Assembly: GCF_026226615.1 (NCBI RefSeq) | Contig: NZ_JAJAPB010000011.1 | Span: 26,397-90,396 of the forward strand | Reading direction: 5' to 3' | Source of the DNA: Geovibrio ferrireducens | GTDB lineage: Bacteria > Chrysiogenota > Deferribacteres > Deferribacterales > Geovibrionaceae | Length of the DNA stretch: 64,000 nt | Made by a program: the position numbers and the translations under genes | The notes under the pieces: generated by a model | Databases searched by the model: none | What the model saw: the letters and a program-made list of their open reading frames with translations, nothing else | Told to the model about the DNA's origin: nothing | Shown here: positions 43,134 through 50,573 of the stretch, in pieces | How the letters are laid out: the number at the start of each line of letters is the position of its first letter | How positions within the stretch are numbered: the stretch's first letter is position 1

Positions 43134-43508
43134 GCCTCCGCTCCATCTGCCGGACGGAACATGGACACCGGAGGCTCCGGCATGCTCCTCAAAGGTCTTT
43201 GAAGCGAAGAACACCGCAGCGCAGATCACGCCCTTGTCTGTATATACATCTGCCGTTCTTTCCTCATAAATGGGCTCTGCTTCAAAAACGTCTTCGTATT
43301 CACGTATTCGGTGCATGGTTTCTTCATCTATATCATATACTTCGCCGTAAATCCTGAAGCCGGGCGTGAATATTGCTGTCGGGTATCCTTCCGGCAGATG
43401 GTACATTTTCCCGTGGATATATCCCTCAGCCTCCGGCTCTTTTCCTGCCAGATAAGCCACATGTCCCGCATATCCTTTCATCAGTGTTCCGTAAACAAAA
43501 ATCCTCAT
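43128..43508 (-). CDS. Gamma-glutamylcyclotransferase-family protein
   Basis: 126 residues, GGCT/AIG2 fold. The N-terminal VYGTLMKGY binding loop and the catalytic Glu in REYEDVFE are present. Family members cleave gamma-glutamyl amines or peptides releasing 5-oxoproline; the bacterial substrate is generally unknown. Its 3' end overlaps the end of bioB tail to tail by 6 bp. Confidence 0.78.
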   Translation of the reverse strand: MRIFVYGTLMKGYAGHVAYLAGKEPEAEGYIHGKMYHLPEGYPTAIFTPGFRIYGEVYDIDEETMHRIREYEDVFEAEPIYEERTADVYTDKGVICAAVFFASKTFEEHAGASGVHVPSGRWSGGL

Positions 43509-43645
43509 CCCTGTTTTTAAGAATTAAAAGGGCATGTGTCAATCTTCGTTAAATTTTTGTGCGGACAAAGGTTAACCTAAAACTGTCCTTGACTTTAAAG
43601 GTTACTCGGTTGAAAATTACAACATAGAAAAGGTTGGAGTTGTTA

Positions 43646-45061
43646 ATGCCTAAAGCGGTAAAAAAATCCTCAAAGATCAAGAACTTCGTAATAGACACAA
43701 ACGTAATTCTGTACTCGCCGAAAGCTCTGGAAACCTTCGATGACAACAACATCTATATACCCGCAATCGTTCTGGAAGAGCTGGATTCCTTTAAAAAAGG
43801 CGTGGATCTCAACGGCTACAACGCCCGTGAATTCATCCGCAAAATTGAGGACTACAGAACAGGCGGTGATCTCCTGAAAGGCGTGAAAATGGAGAGCGGG
43901 GCGACACTTTTCATCTCGTTCCATGACAGGGAATCAAAAGAGAGCGTCCCTGAGGAGTTTTCCGGCAGAAGAAACGATAACCTCATACTGGGGATAGCAA
44001 AAAAGCTCCAGAACGAGTCGAAGAACGAAACAATAATAATCTCCAAAGATGTAAACCTGCGTGTTAAGGCAAACGCCCTCGGCATAAAAGCGGAGGACTA
44101 CTACCACGAGCGCATGGGAAGCTTCACGGAGAGCAAGGACGACACTCTTTACGTGCCGGACTCGTACATAAACATGATGTATCAGGAGAGCGAGCTCCCC
44201 ATGCCGGACTACATCTACGGCATAAACATGGAGGAATTCAGCCCCAGAATTAACGAATATTTCGTGATGAAAAGCGAAGTGGACGAAAAGAAGGGCGTTC
44301 TTGTGAAATATTTCGAGGATGAGGGCGAGGTTAAAGGCTTCAAAAGGGTTACGGAGTACGAAAATATCTTCGGTATATCACCCGCCAACAGAAAACAGAA
44401 ATACCTCATGGAAGCACTCCTAGACCCTGATATTGACGTTGTTTTCGCCATAGGTATAGCCGGAACAGGTAAAACACTGCTTGCTCTCTGTGCGGGCATG
44501 TATTCCGTGCTTAATGAAGGCACATATAAAAAGATGCTTGTTACCCGCTCGCCTATCCCTATGGGGCGCGATCTGGGCTATCTGCCCGGCAGCATCTCCG
44601 AAAAACTCGACCCATGGCTCAAGCCGATTTACGATAATCTGGATTTCATCATCGGCAACAGCAACAAGGAGATAAGGGACGGCAAGGACGGCATATACTA
44701 CAAAAGCCAGATGAACAACATAACAATAGACTACCTCAAGGCCTCAAACATACTTGAAATCGAAGCACTGACCTACATAAGGGGCAGAACACTTATCGAT
44801 ACCTACGTCGTCATAGACGAGGCGCAGAACCTCAGCCCCCATGAGATGAAAACAATCATCACAAGGGCAGGGCACAACACAAAAATAGTTTTCACGGGCG
44901 ATTTAAAGCAGATCGACAACCCATACCTCAACGAATGGGACAACGGGCTCATCAACGCTTCTGAGAAGTTCACTCAGGCGCGCTTCCGCCACTGCACAAC
45001 AGTTTTCCTAGACAAAGGGGAAAGAAGCAGGCTGGCCACCGAAGCGGCAAGGGTGCTGTAA
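43646..45061 (+). CDS. PIN-PhoH family ATPase/ribonuclease
   Basis: 471 residues. An N-terminal PIN nuclease domain (about 12-150) has VIDTNVILYSP and the acidic residues AIVLEELDSFKKG. A PhoH ATPase domain follows (about 245-465) with Walker A GIAGTGKTLLAL, Walker B YVVIDEAQNLSPHEM and sensor FTGDLKQID. Such PIN-PhoH proteins are RNA helicases/nucleases (YlaK/PhoH2 group). The ATG is preceded by TTGGAG. Strong terminator downstream; likely monocistronic. Confidence 0.9.
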   Translation: MPKAVKKSSKIKNFVIDTNVILYSPKALETFDDNNIYIPAIVLEELDSFKKGVDLNGYNAREFIRKIEDYRTGGDLLKGVKMESGATLFISFHDRESKESVPEEFSGRRNDNLILGIAKKLQNESKNETIIISKDVNLRVKANALGIKAEDYYHERMGSFTESKDDTLYVPDSYINMMYQESELPMPDYIYGINMEEFSPRINEYFVMKSEVDEKKGVLVKYFEDEGEVKGFKRVTEYENIFGISPANRKQKYLMEALLDPDIDVVFAIGIAGTGKTLLALCAGMYSVLNEGTYKKMLVTRSPIPMGRDLGYLPGSISEKLDPWLKPIYDNLDFIIGNSNKEIRDGKDGIYYKSQMNNITIDYLKASNILEIEALTYIRGRTLIDTYVVIDEAQNLSPHEMKTIITRAGHNTKIVFTGDLKQIDNPYLNEWDNGLINASEKFTQARFRHCTTVFLDKGERSRLATEAARVL

Positions 45062-45074
45062 GGTAGATTTGCTA

Positions 45075-45102
45075 AGCGGAGCTTTCGGGCTCCGCTTTTT
45101 TG
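45075..45102 (+). terminator. Intrinsic terminator after PIN-PhoH gene
   Basis: AGCGGAGC (45075-45082) / GCTCCGCT (45089-45096), then six T. Confidence 0.9.
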
Positions 45103-45212
45103 CTGCCTGAAAAGTAAGTTGTGTTGCGCATATAGAAAATCATGTTATCATCAGGTTAATCCTTAAACCGTAACTCTTCAGAAGTTCTTGTTTTTTCTAA
45201 GTGGTAATTTTT

Positions 45213-45953
45213 ATGAAACTTTCTTTAATATTATTGTTTTTCTTAGCTGTAAACACTTATGCAGCGGAGTGGTTTTGTGACAGCGAACGGGCATCTTTTA
45301 TAAACGGCATATTCATTCTTCAGAACAATAAATCAGCAAACGGTGTTTGTGAGAAAAAAGACGGGGGTATGACTGAAGTCACAGCAGAAATAAAAAACGG
45401 TAAGCCGGACGGGATTCTTACTGCATTCGACATCAGAGGCAGAAAAACCCATGAAATAGAATACAGAAACGGGTTAAAAACCGGAAATATAAAAGTTTAC
45501 TATGACAACGGACAGCTTAAATCCGAACAGACACCTGAATACGGTAAAATATTTTACAGATCAGGACAAATATACCTAGAATCAAAATTGGAAAACGGAG
45601 CCTTTGAGGGAAAAATCAAAGAATACTATGAAGGCGGCAATATCCGTTCTGAAACTGATTATGTTCTGGGACGCAAGAACGGTTTATCTGTTTATTTCTT
45701 TGAAAACGGTAAGACAGCATATGAGTTCAGCTTTTCAGATGACAAATATTCAGGACTTATCAAAGCCTATCTGGAAAGCGGCAGACAGGTTTTTGAAATT
45801 ATTTATAATAATGACAAACCTGTCAGCGGTTATTGCTTCGGTAATGAAAAAATAGCTCTTAAGGAAAGCGAAATAGACAACTGGCAGGATATTGTATGCT
45901 GGAGCGATGAGGCAGGGCTTTTATCTATGGAATCAGTGATTTCTATCAAATAA
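45213..45953 (+). CDS. Exported MORN-type repeat protein
   Basis: 246 residues from the ATG at 45213 (AAGTGG upstream). A signal peptide (cut near NTYA, about residue 18) is followed by repeated units of the type LKSEQTPEYGKI, FEGKIKEYYEGGNIRSETDY, KNGLSVYFFENGKTAYEF: the MORN_2 variant repeats also found in YwqK-type proteins. Three Cys in the exported part could form disulfides. Such proteins are common in Bacteroidetes and epsilonproteobacteria; the partner or role is unknown. It stands alone and is somewhat more A+T-rich than its neighbours. Confidence 0.72.
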   Translation: MKLSLILLFFLAVNTYAAEWFCDSERASFINGIFILQNNKSANGVCEKKDGGMTEVTAEIKNGKPDGILTAFDIRGRKTHEIEYRNGLKTGNIKVYYDNGQLKSEQTPEYGKIFYRSGQIYLESKLENGAFEGKIKEYYEGGNIRSETDYVLGRKNGLSVYFFENGKTAYEFSFSDDKYSGLIKAYLESGRQVFEIIYNNDKPVSGYCFGNEKIALKESEIDNWQDIVCWSDEAGLLSMESVISIK

Positions 45954-46008
45954 AAACACTACTGTTTGTTTTATTTAAATAAACCCGAATAATAATTTCA
46001 CAAATAAT

Positions 46009-46040
46009 AAAGGCACGGTTCATGTCTCCGTGCCTTTTCT
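46009..46040 (+). terminator. Intrinsic terminator after MORN-type gene
   Basis: AAGGCACGG (46010-46018) / CCGTGCCTT (46028-46036), followed by TTCT. Confidence 0.8.
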
Positions 46041-46264
46041 ATGTCATAACATATTCATAATTTTGGAAACCCTGCCCGACTATCGGCACATTGCGTTTTT
46101 TTACCTTGCCGGGCAGGGGATTTTAAAGTGACTCAACGGGTAACACCTCCGTATTTGTCTCCAGCGATGCTTCTGCGGCTCTTGTTCTTCTTTAGAGTTC
46201 CGAACAACTCAGGGGAATGTCGCTTCCCGTGCGTTCCGTGCATCTGCTATATGTCATAAGATAT
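46040..46264. repeat. 210-bp unit bounded by 15-bp direct repeats
   Basis: TATGTCATAA(C/G)ATAT occurs at 46040-46054 and again at 46250-46264, exactly 210 bp apart with 14 of 15 bases equal. The DNA between is more G+C-rich than its surroundings. It holds a stem-loop at 46070-46118 (CCCTGCCC / GGGCAGGG, inner GGCA / TGCC) and a minus-strand reading frame of 36 codons. The layout suggests a small inserted element with a target duplication, or a recombination scar. Confidence 0.55.
46133..46243 (-). CDS. Possible 36-aa basic small protein
   Basis: MHGTHGKRHSPELFGTLKKN and then a further 16 residues rich in Arg, Lys and Gly, ending at TGA. The ATG has no strong ribosome site (TAGCAG upstream). 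A hairpin with a short T run (46070-46118) follows the stop on the same strand, and TTGTCA-17-AGATAA lies upstream as a possible promoter. The composition is protein-like rather than random, but the frame may equally be a chance reading of a repeat or RNA element. Confidence 0.3.
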   Translation of the reverse strand: MHGTHGKRHSPELFGTLKKNKSRRSIAGDKYGGVTR

Positions 46265-46292
46265 AAACCTTTATCTATTTCGCAATAGTTTT

Positions 46293-46321
46293 TTGACAAA
46301 TTTAATAAACCCCTCTGTTAA
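46293..46321 (+). promoter_or_regulatory. Candidate promoter of the acetyltransferase gene
   Basis: TTGACA (46293-46298), 17-bp spacer, TGTTAA (46316-46321); the start codon is 90 bp downstream. Confidence 0.4.
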
Positions 46322-46410
46322 CACGTTTCAGAGCCGCTTTATAAAGAGTATTTGCTTTTAAGGATCAAAAATATTATAGAGATTTTATCACTATTTATAA
46401 CGGAGCACAC

Positions 46411-46863
46411 ATGACAGACACTATTACCCTCCGCCCTGCGGAAAAGAGCGATATAAGCGGCATGATAGAGGTTTTGAGCGAGCTTCTCGCCCTCGAAAAC
46501 GAAACAGTGGACGAAGCAGCAATGAGAAAAGGGTTTGAAATGCTTATGAACGACCCTGAGCGTTATTGTATTTTCATTGCGGAGCAGGACGGAGAGATAG
46601 TCGGCATGTGCCAGGCTCAGTCACTTATTTCCGTGGATGAAGGCGCTAAGGTGGCTTATGTCGAAAACATGGTGGTCAGAGGCAGCCTGCGAAGCTCAGG
46701 GGTAGGGGCGAAGCTCCTTGCAGCCGTTGAGGACTGCTGCCGGGAAAGCGGACATATCCGCATACATCTGCTTGTTCTGGAAAAAAACCACAAGGGTATA
46801 CAGTTCTACTCCCGCAACGGCTGGAAGAAAGACACTCATGTATATATGGACAAGGAACTCTGA
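46411..46863 (+). CDS. GNAT-family N-acetyltransferase
   Basis: 150 residues in one GNAT fold. VAYVENMVVRGSLRSSGVGAKLLAAVE carries the acetyl-CoA pyrophosphate loop (R-x-x-G-V-G), and LLVLEKNHKGIQFYSRNGW is the usual final strand-helix. GGAG lies 7 nt before the ATG. The acceptor substrate cannot be told. Confidence 0.85.
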   Translation: MTDTITLRPAEKSDISGMIEVLSELLALENETVDEAAMRKGFEMLMNDPERYCIFIAEQDGEIVGMCQAQSLISVDEGAKVAYVENMVVRGSLRSSGVGAKLLAAVEDCCRESGHIRIHLLVLEKNHKGIQFYSRNGWKKDTHVYMDKEL

Positions 46864-47012
46864 TTGGTAACACAAACCGCACGTCCTGTCAGTTTGATGC
46901 AGAGGCTCACGCCGTTTTAAATACGGTTTTTCAGCAGGCTTGATACAGAAACTGCCGAAATCAAAACGGCGGTTTTGCTTTGCACGGCGCAGCTGCATCC
47001 CCGGAGCTGTCT

Positions 47013-47046
47013 GTCATTGCGAACTCCGCAGGAGTGAAGCAATCTC
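47013..47046. repeat. Dispersed repeat, GTCATTGCGA...GAAGCAATCTC copy
   Basis: GTCATTGCGAACTCC...GTGAAGCAATCTC, close to the copy at 24478 and ending 2 bp before the stop codon of the convergent nitroreductase. Just upstream (46912-46926 and 46950-46966) are two weak short hairpins. Confidence 0.6.
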
Positions 47047-47048
47047 CC

Positions 47049-47627
47049 CTACAGTTCCTTAATAAGCAGGTCGTCTATACATCTCTTAGGGACATAATGA
47101 TTCCCTTTTTCATCTCTGAAATATTTGTGATCGGGCGCTTCTCTTATGCTGATAACCTGAACATTCTCAACCGGATAGCCGAGAGCTATCACATACAGTA
47201 TCGTCAGGTCGTCCTCAAGCTCCAGAATCTGCGCCAGACGCTCCTTTTTGATGTTGCCGAGTATGCATGAGCCCACACCGGCGGCAATAGCCGTGAGGCA
47301 CATATTCTGCATGGCAAGCCCTGCATCCACCTGAGCATACGAAGAATCCTTAGTGCTGAGAACAACAATATAAGCCACCGGCTGTTCATCCGGATCCGGA
47401 CCGTCCCACTCCTTAAGATACCCTGCCCAGCCAAGGGTTGAGAAAACCTGCTCAGCCTTTTCCTCATCAGTAACTGTGATGTAGCGGAGAGGCTGGAGAT
47501 TGGCCGCACTCTGAGACATTCTTGCTGAATAGATAAGATCTTCCAGAAAGCCCATATCAAGCTTTTTTGAGTTGTCAAACCTGCGGTAAGAACGGTTGAT
47601 TTGTATAAGCTCTTTGATTCTTTCCAT
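47049..47627 (-). CDS. Nitroreductase-family flavoprotein
   Basis: 192 residues from the ATG at 47627 (GGGGGC upstream); a longer frame has no ribosome site. FMN-binding signs: the RRS/RxYR start (INRSYRRFD), SQSAANLQPLRYI, and VGSCILGNI with ALGYP. It has the length and order of small nitroreductases that use NAD(P)H to reduce nitro-aromatics or quinones. The physiological substrate is unknown. Confidence 0.85.
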   Translation of the reverse strand: MERIKELIQINRSYRRFDNSKKLDMGFLEDLIYSARMSQSAANLQPLRYITVTDEEKAEQVFSTLGWAGYLKEWDGPDPDEQPVAYIVVLSTKDSSYAQVDAGLAMQNMCLTAIAAGVGSCILGNIKKERLAQILELEDDLTILYVIALGYPVENVQVISIREAPDHKYFRDEKGNHYVPKRCIDDLLIKEL

Positions 47628-47729
47628 TTTCTGCCCCCATCTGAATATCAATTTTATATCAAAGACAGCAGGTGTCAAGCATGGCGGGAAATTACGACGC
47701 ATACTAAAATAAACACACCGGAGCGGGCG

Positions 47730-47759
47730 CCCTGATTCCCCTGCGTTTTTCGCTCAGGG
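47730..47759 (-). terminator. Possible hairpin after mobB
   Basis: CCCTGA (47730-47735) / TCAGGG (47754-47759) with an inner GCG / CGC. No clear T run on the minus strand, so terminator function is uncertain. Confidence 0.35.
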
Positions 47760-47796
47760 ATTTTAGCAGACATCCCGCCCCGTGGCCTTTTGGATT

Positions 47797-48462
47797 CTAT
47801 TTTTTCATACTGACTTTTATCTCAAATTCCACAGCATCTTCCGCGCCTTTCAACGATTTCAGATAGCCTTTCAGTGTGTTTGCCAGTGAGAAGGAGGCAA
47901 AACGGTTGAGGTCGATCTTTTTGCCGTCCGCCACAAGGCTGACAAAGGGAAAAGGTTTCTCCTCACAGAGTATGCGCTCTTCAATGAAGCGGACTACCGC
48001 CTGCGGGTCGTTTATATCAAGCAGCATGGGCGCACTCTTAAGCTGTTCGCTGTCCGGTGTGTCCGTTGCTACGGCAAGCAGGCTTGCATGACCTGTACAC
48101 ACAGGCTTTTTGCCGTTTGCTTCCCTGAAAACCTCGATCTTGGGCAGTGAGGACGACTTATAGCCTTCAATAACTATAAGGTCAATATCACCGTCACCCG
48201 CCATATAGAGCATATCGCCCAAATCGGCCTCTCCGTCAGCAATCATTGCGTATTTAGCGGGGGATGATATAAGCACCCGCACGGCTCCGGCTTTTTTGTG
48301 CCGCCATGTGTCTTTGCCCTCATGGTCTATCTCGAACCCATGGGCATCGTGCTTGATAAGGGATATGCGGATTCCCTTATCCGAAAGTATTTTGATTACC
48401 TGCTCAACTAGCGTTGTTTTGCCGCTGTTGCTGCTTCCTACAAATGAAATGACCGGAATCAT
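47797..48462 (-). CDS. mobB: Molybdopterin-guanine dinucleotide biosynthesis protein B
   Basis: 221 residues from the ATG at 48462, which has AGGAG 8 nt upstream. The P-loop GSSNSGKTTL lies at 8-17, and IKHDAHGFEIDHEGKDTWRH and LIVIEGYK are the family motifs. A C-terminal extension of about 50 residues (after FVSLVADGKKIDLN) is seen in relatives from anaerobes. MobB binds GTP and assists MobA in attaching GMP to molybdopterin. Its presence implies molybdo- or tungsto-enzymes such as formate dehydrogenase or nitrate reductase elsewhere. Confidence 0.9.
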   Translation of the reverse strand: MIPVISFVGSSNSGKTTLVEQVIKILSDKGIRISLIKHDAHGFEIDHEGKDTWRHKKAGAVRVLISSPAKYAMIADGEADLGDMLYMAGDGDIDLIVIEGYKSSSLPKIEVFREANGKKPVCTGHASLLAVATDTPDSEQLKSAPMLLDINDPQAVVRFIEERILCEEKPFPFVSLVADGKKIDLNRFASFSLANTLKGYLKSLKGAEDAVEFEIKVSMKK

Positions 48463-48582
48463 GTCTGATACTCCTGTTAATAAAGTTTGAATCGGCGCAT
48501 TATCCTTCACTTTTGCAAAGATTTCCAGTAGATTATACCCGCCCTCAGACTGGAGCGGTGTAAATTTTGTGGAGTACATACG

Positions 48583-50445
48583 ATGGTAAACGTTGAAAAC
48601 ATAAGTAAAAGCTACGGCGGGCAGGTTCTCCTTGAGGATGCCTCATTCCGTTTAAATAAAGGCGAAAGGGCTGGGCTGGTCGGCAGAAACGGACACGGAA
48701 AAACAACTATTTTCCGCATGATGATAGGAGAGGAAACGCCTGATTCCGGTCAGGTGAGTTTCCCGAAAAGATATGTGATAGGACACCTTAAGCAGCACCT
48801 TGACTTCACGGAGAACACAGTGATTGAGGAAGGCTGCAAAGGGCTTCGGGAAGAGGACGAGGGACAGGTCTGGAAGGTGGAGAAAATACTTTTCGGCCTT
48901 GGATTTACTGAGGATGACATGTATCGCCATCCGTCCGAGTTTTCCGGGGGTTATCAGGTGCGTCTGGATCTGGCTAAGGTTCTGGTTTCTGAGCCTAACA
49001 TGCTGCTGCTGGATGAACCGACAAACTATCTGGACATCACCTCCGTCCGCTGGCTGGAGAACTTTCTGAGAAGCTGGAAGAGTGAGCTGATGCTGATCAC
49101 TCACGACAGAAGCTTTATGGATGCCGTTGTTACCCACACAGTTGCGATCCACCGTAAAAAGATCCGCAAAATAGAAGGGGACACAGGCAAGCTCTATGAG
49201 CAGATAGCCATGGAAGAGGAGATCTACGAGAAAACCCGCCTGAACGAGGAACAGAAACGCAAAGAGGTTGAGGCGTTCATCACCCGCTTCAAATCGAAGG
49301 CATCTCTTGCAAGCCGTGCCCAATCAAGGGTGAAGATGCTTGAGAAGATGGGCTCAAGGGCAAAGCTTGAGGATATAAAAGATCTGGACTTCGGCTTCCG
49401 CTATAAGCCCTATGAGGGCAAAACAGGCCTGAACGCTAAGGGAATAACCTTCGGCTATGATAAAAACGATCCGCTTATTAATGATTTCAGCATAAATATC
49501 ACCACAGGTGAGCGTGTCTGCATTATCGGTAAAAACGGCAAAGGTAAAACAACCCTCCTCAAGCTTCTGGCAGGCGAGATGAAGCCGGACGCGGGAGAGG
49601 TTTACTACGGACCCGGTATAGAAAAAGGCTTTTACGAACAAACAAATATAAAAACTCTGGACGACAGGCGGACAATAGAGGAGGAACTCCTCCAGACTGC
49701 GCCGGATGTGGACAGGCAGAGAGCCAGAAATATCGCCGGGATAATGATGTTTGAAGGGGACTCGGCGCTTAAGAAGATAGGCGTTCTTTCCGGCGGCGAG
49801 AAAAGCAGGGTGATGCTCGGCAAGCTCCTTGCCCAGCATCTTAACTTCCTCATGCTGGATGAACCTACGAACCACCTTGACATGCAGTCCTGCGACTCGC
49901 TCCTTGAGGCTCTGGACGACTTTCCGGGAACTCTGCTGCTTATCACCCACAATGAGATGTTTCTCCACGCTCTGGCGGACAGGCTTATAGTCTTCAAAAA
50001 TAACAGCATAAGCGTTTTTGACGGCACATACGCCGAATTTCTTGAGAAAGAGGGCTGGGACGAAGAGGAGGAAACCACAAAACCGAAAAAGAAAGTCACT
50101 TCTCAGGGCAAGCTGACAAAAAAAGAGCTGAGAAAGCGCCGCTCCGATCTCCTGAGCGAGAAGAGCAGGGTTGTTGCTCCGCTTGAAAAAAGAGTCCGTG
50201 ACACTGAAACAGCCATAGAAACCGCCGAGAAAAGAATGGCGGATATAAACAGCCTCCTCGTAGCCGCTTCCGAGAGCGGCGACACCGCCAAAATAAGCTC
50301 ACTCTCAAAGGAGCTTAACGAATGGGAATCGGAAATAGAGAAGCTTTTTACTCAACTTGAAAAATCCACAGAGGATTTCGAGTTTGAATCAGCAAAATAC
50401 GAAACGCTTTTAAAAGAACTTGGGGATGATGACAGCGATAGTTAA
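48583..50445 (+). CDS. ABC-F family ATPase (YheS-like)
   Basis: 620 residues with two ABC domains and no TM segment. First Walker A GRNGHGKTT, signature FSGGYQVRL, LDEPTNYLD; second Walker A GKNGKGKTT, signature LSGGEKSRV, LDEPTNHLD. A linker between them (KRKEVEAFITRFKSKASLASRAQSR-like) is the P-site tRNA interaction motif region, and a C-terminal coiled coil spans about 505-615. ABC-F proteins act on ribosomes to relieve stalling. The coiled-coil tail is like YheS/YfmR forms. Starts 120 bp from the divergent mobB. Confidence 0.88.
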   Translation: MVNVENISKSYGGQVLLEDASFRLNKGERAGLVGRNGHGKTTIFRMMIGEETPDSGQVSFPKRYVIGHLKQHLDFTENTVIEEGCKGLREEDEGQVWKVEKILFGLGFTEDDMYRHPSEFSGGYQVRLDLAKVLVSEPNMLLLDEPTNYLDITSVRWLENFLRSWKSELMLITHDRSFMDAVVTHTVAIHRKKIRKIEGDTGKLYEQIAMEEEIYEKTRLNEEQKRKEVEAFITRFKSKASLASRAQSRVKMLEKMGSRAKLEDIKDLDFGFRYKPYEGKTGLNAKGITFGYDKNDPLINDFSINITTGERVCIIGKNGKGKTTLLKLLAGEMKPDAGEVYYGPGIEKGFYEQTNIKTLDDRRTIEEELLQTAPDVDRQRARNIAGIMMFEGDSALKKIGVLSGGEKSRVMLGKLLAQHLNFLMLDEPTNHLDMQSCDSLLEALDDFPGTLLLITHNEMFLHALADRLIVFKNNSISVFDGTYAEFLEKEGWDEEEETTKPKKKVTSQGKLTKKELRKRRSDLLSEKSRVVAPLEKRVRDTETAIETAEKRMADINSLLVAASESGDTAKISSLSKELNEWESEIEKLFTQLEKSTEDFEFESAKYETLLKELGDDDSDS

Positions 50446-50450
50446 ATTAG

Positions 50451-50480
50451 GCGGGTTATTCCAACCCGCTTATGTTTTTG
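50451..50480 (+). terminator. Intrinsic terminator after YheS-like gene
   Basis: GCGGGTT (50451-50457) / AACCCGC (50463-50469), 5-nt loop, then TTATGTTTTT. Confidence 0.8.
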
Positions 50481-50538
50481 ATAAAAAAACTGAGACTACC
50501 ACTCTTCCTGCGGAAGCTCGTAGTGACCCTGGCTTACA

Positions 50539-50573
50539 GTCTTTGCGAGGAACAACGTGACGAAGCAATCTCA
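50539..50573. repeat. Dispersed repeat, degenerate GAAGCAATCTC copy
   Basis: GTCTTTGCGAGGAAC...GACGAAGCAATCTC, a diverged relative of the repeats at 24478 and 47013, again located between convergent genes; it reaches the uup stop codon. Confidence 0.5.

Noticed and set aside
46133..46243. 6S RNA
   Set aside because: The minus strand has CCCCTGAG as in 6S RNA, but the rest of the 6S structure (closing stem, central bubble) could not be drawn.
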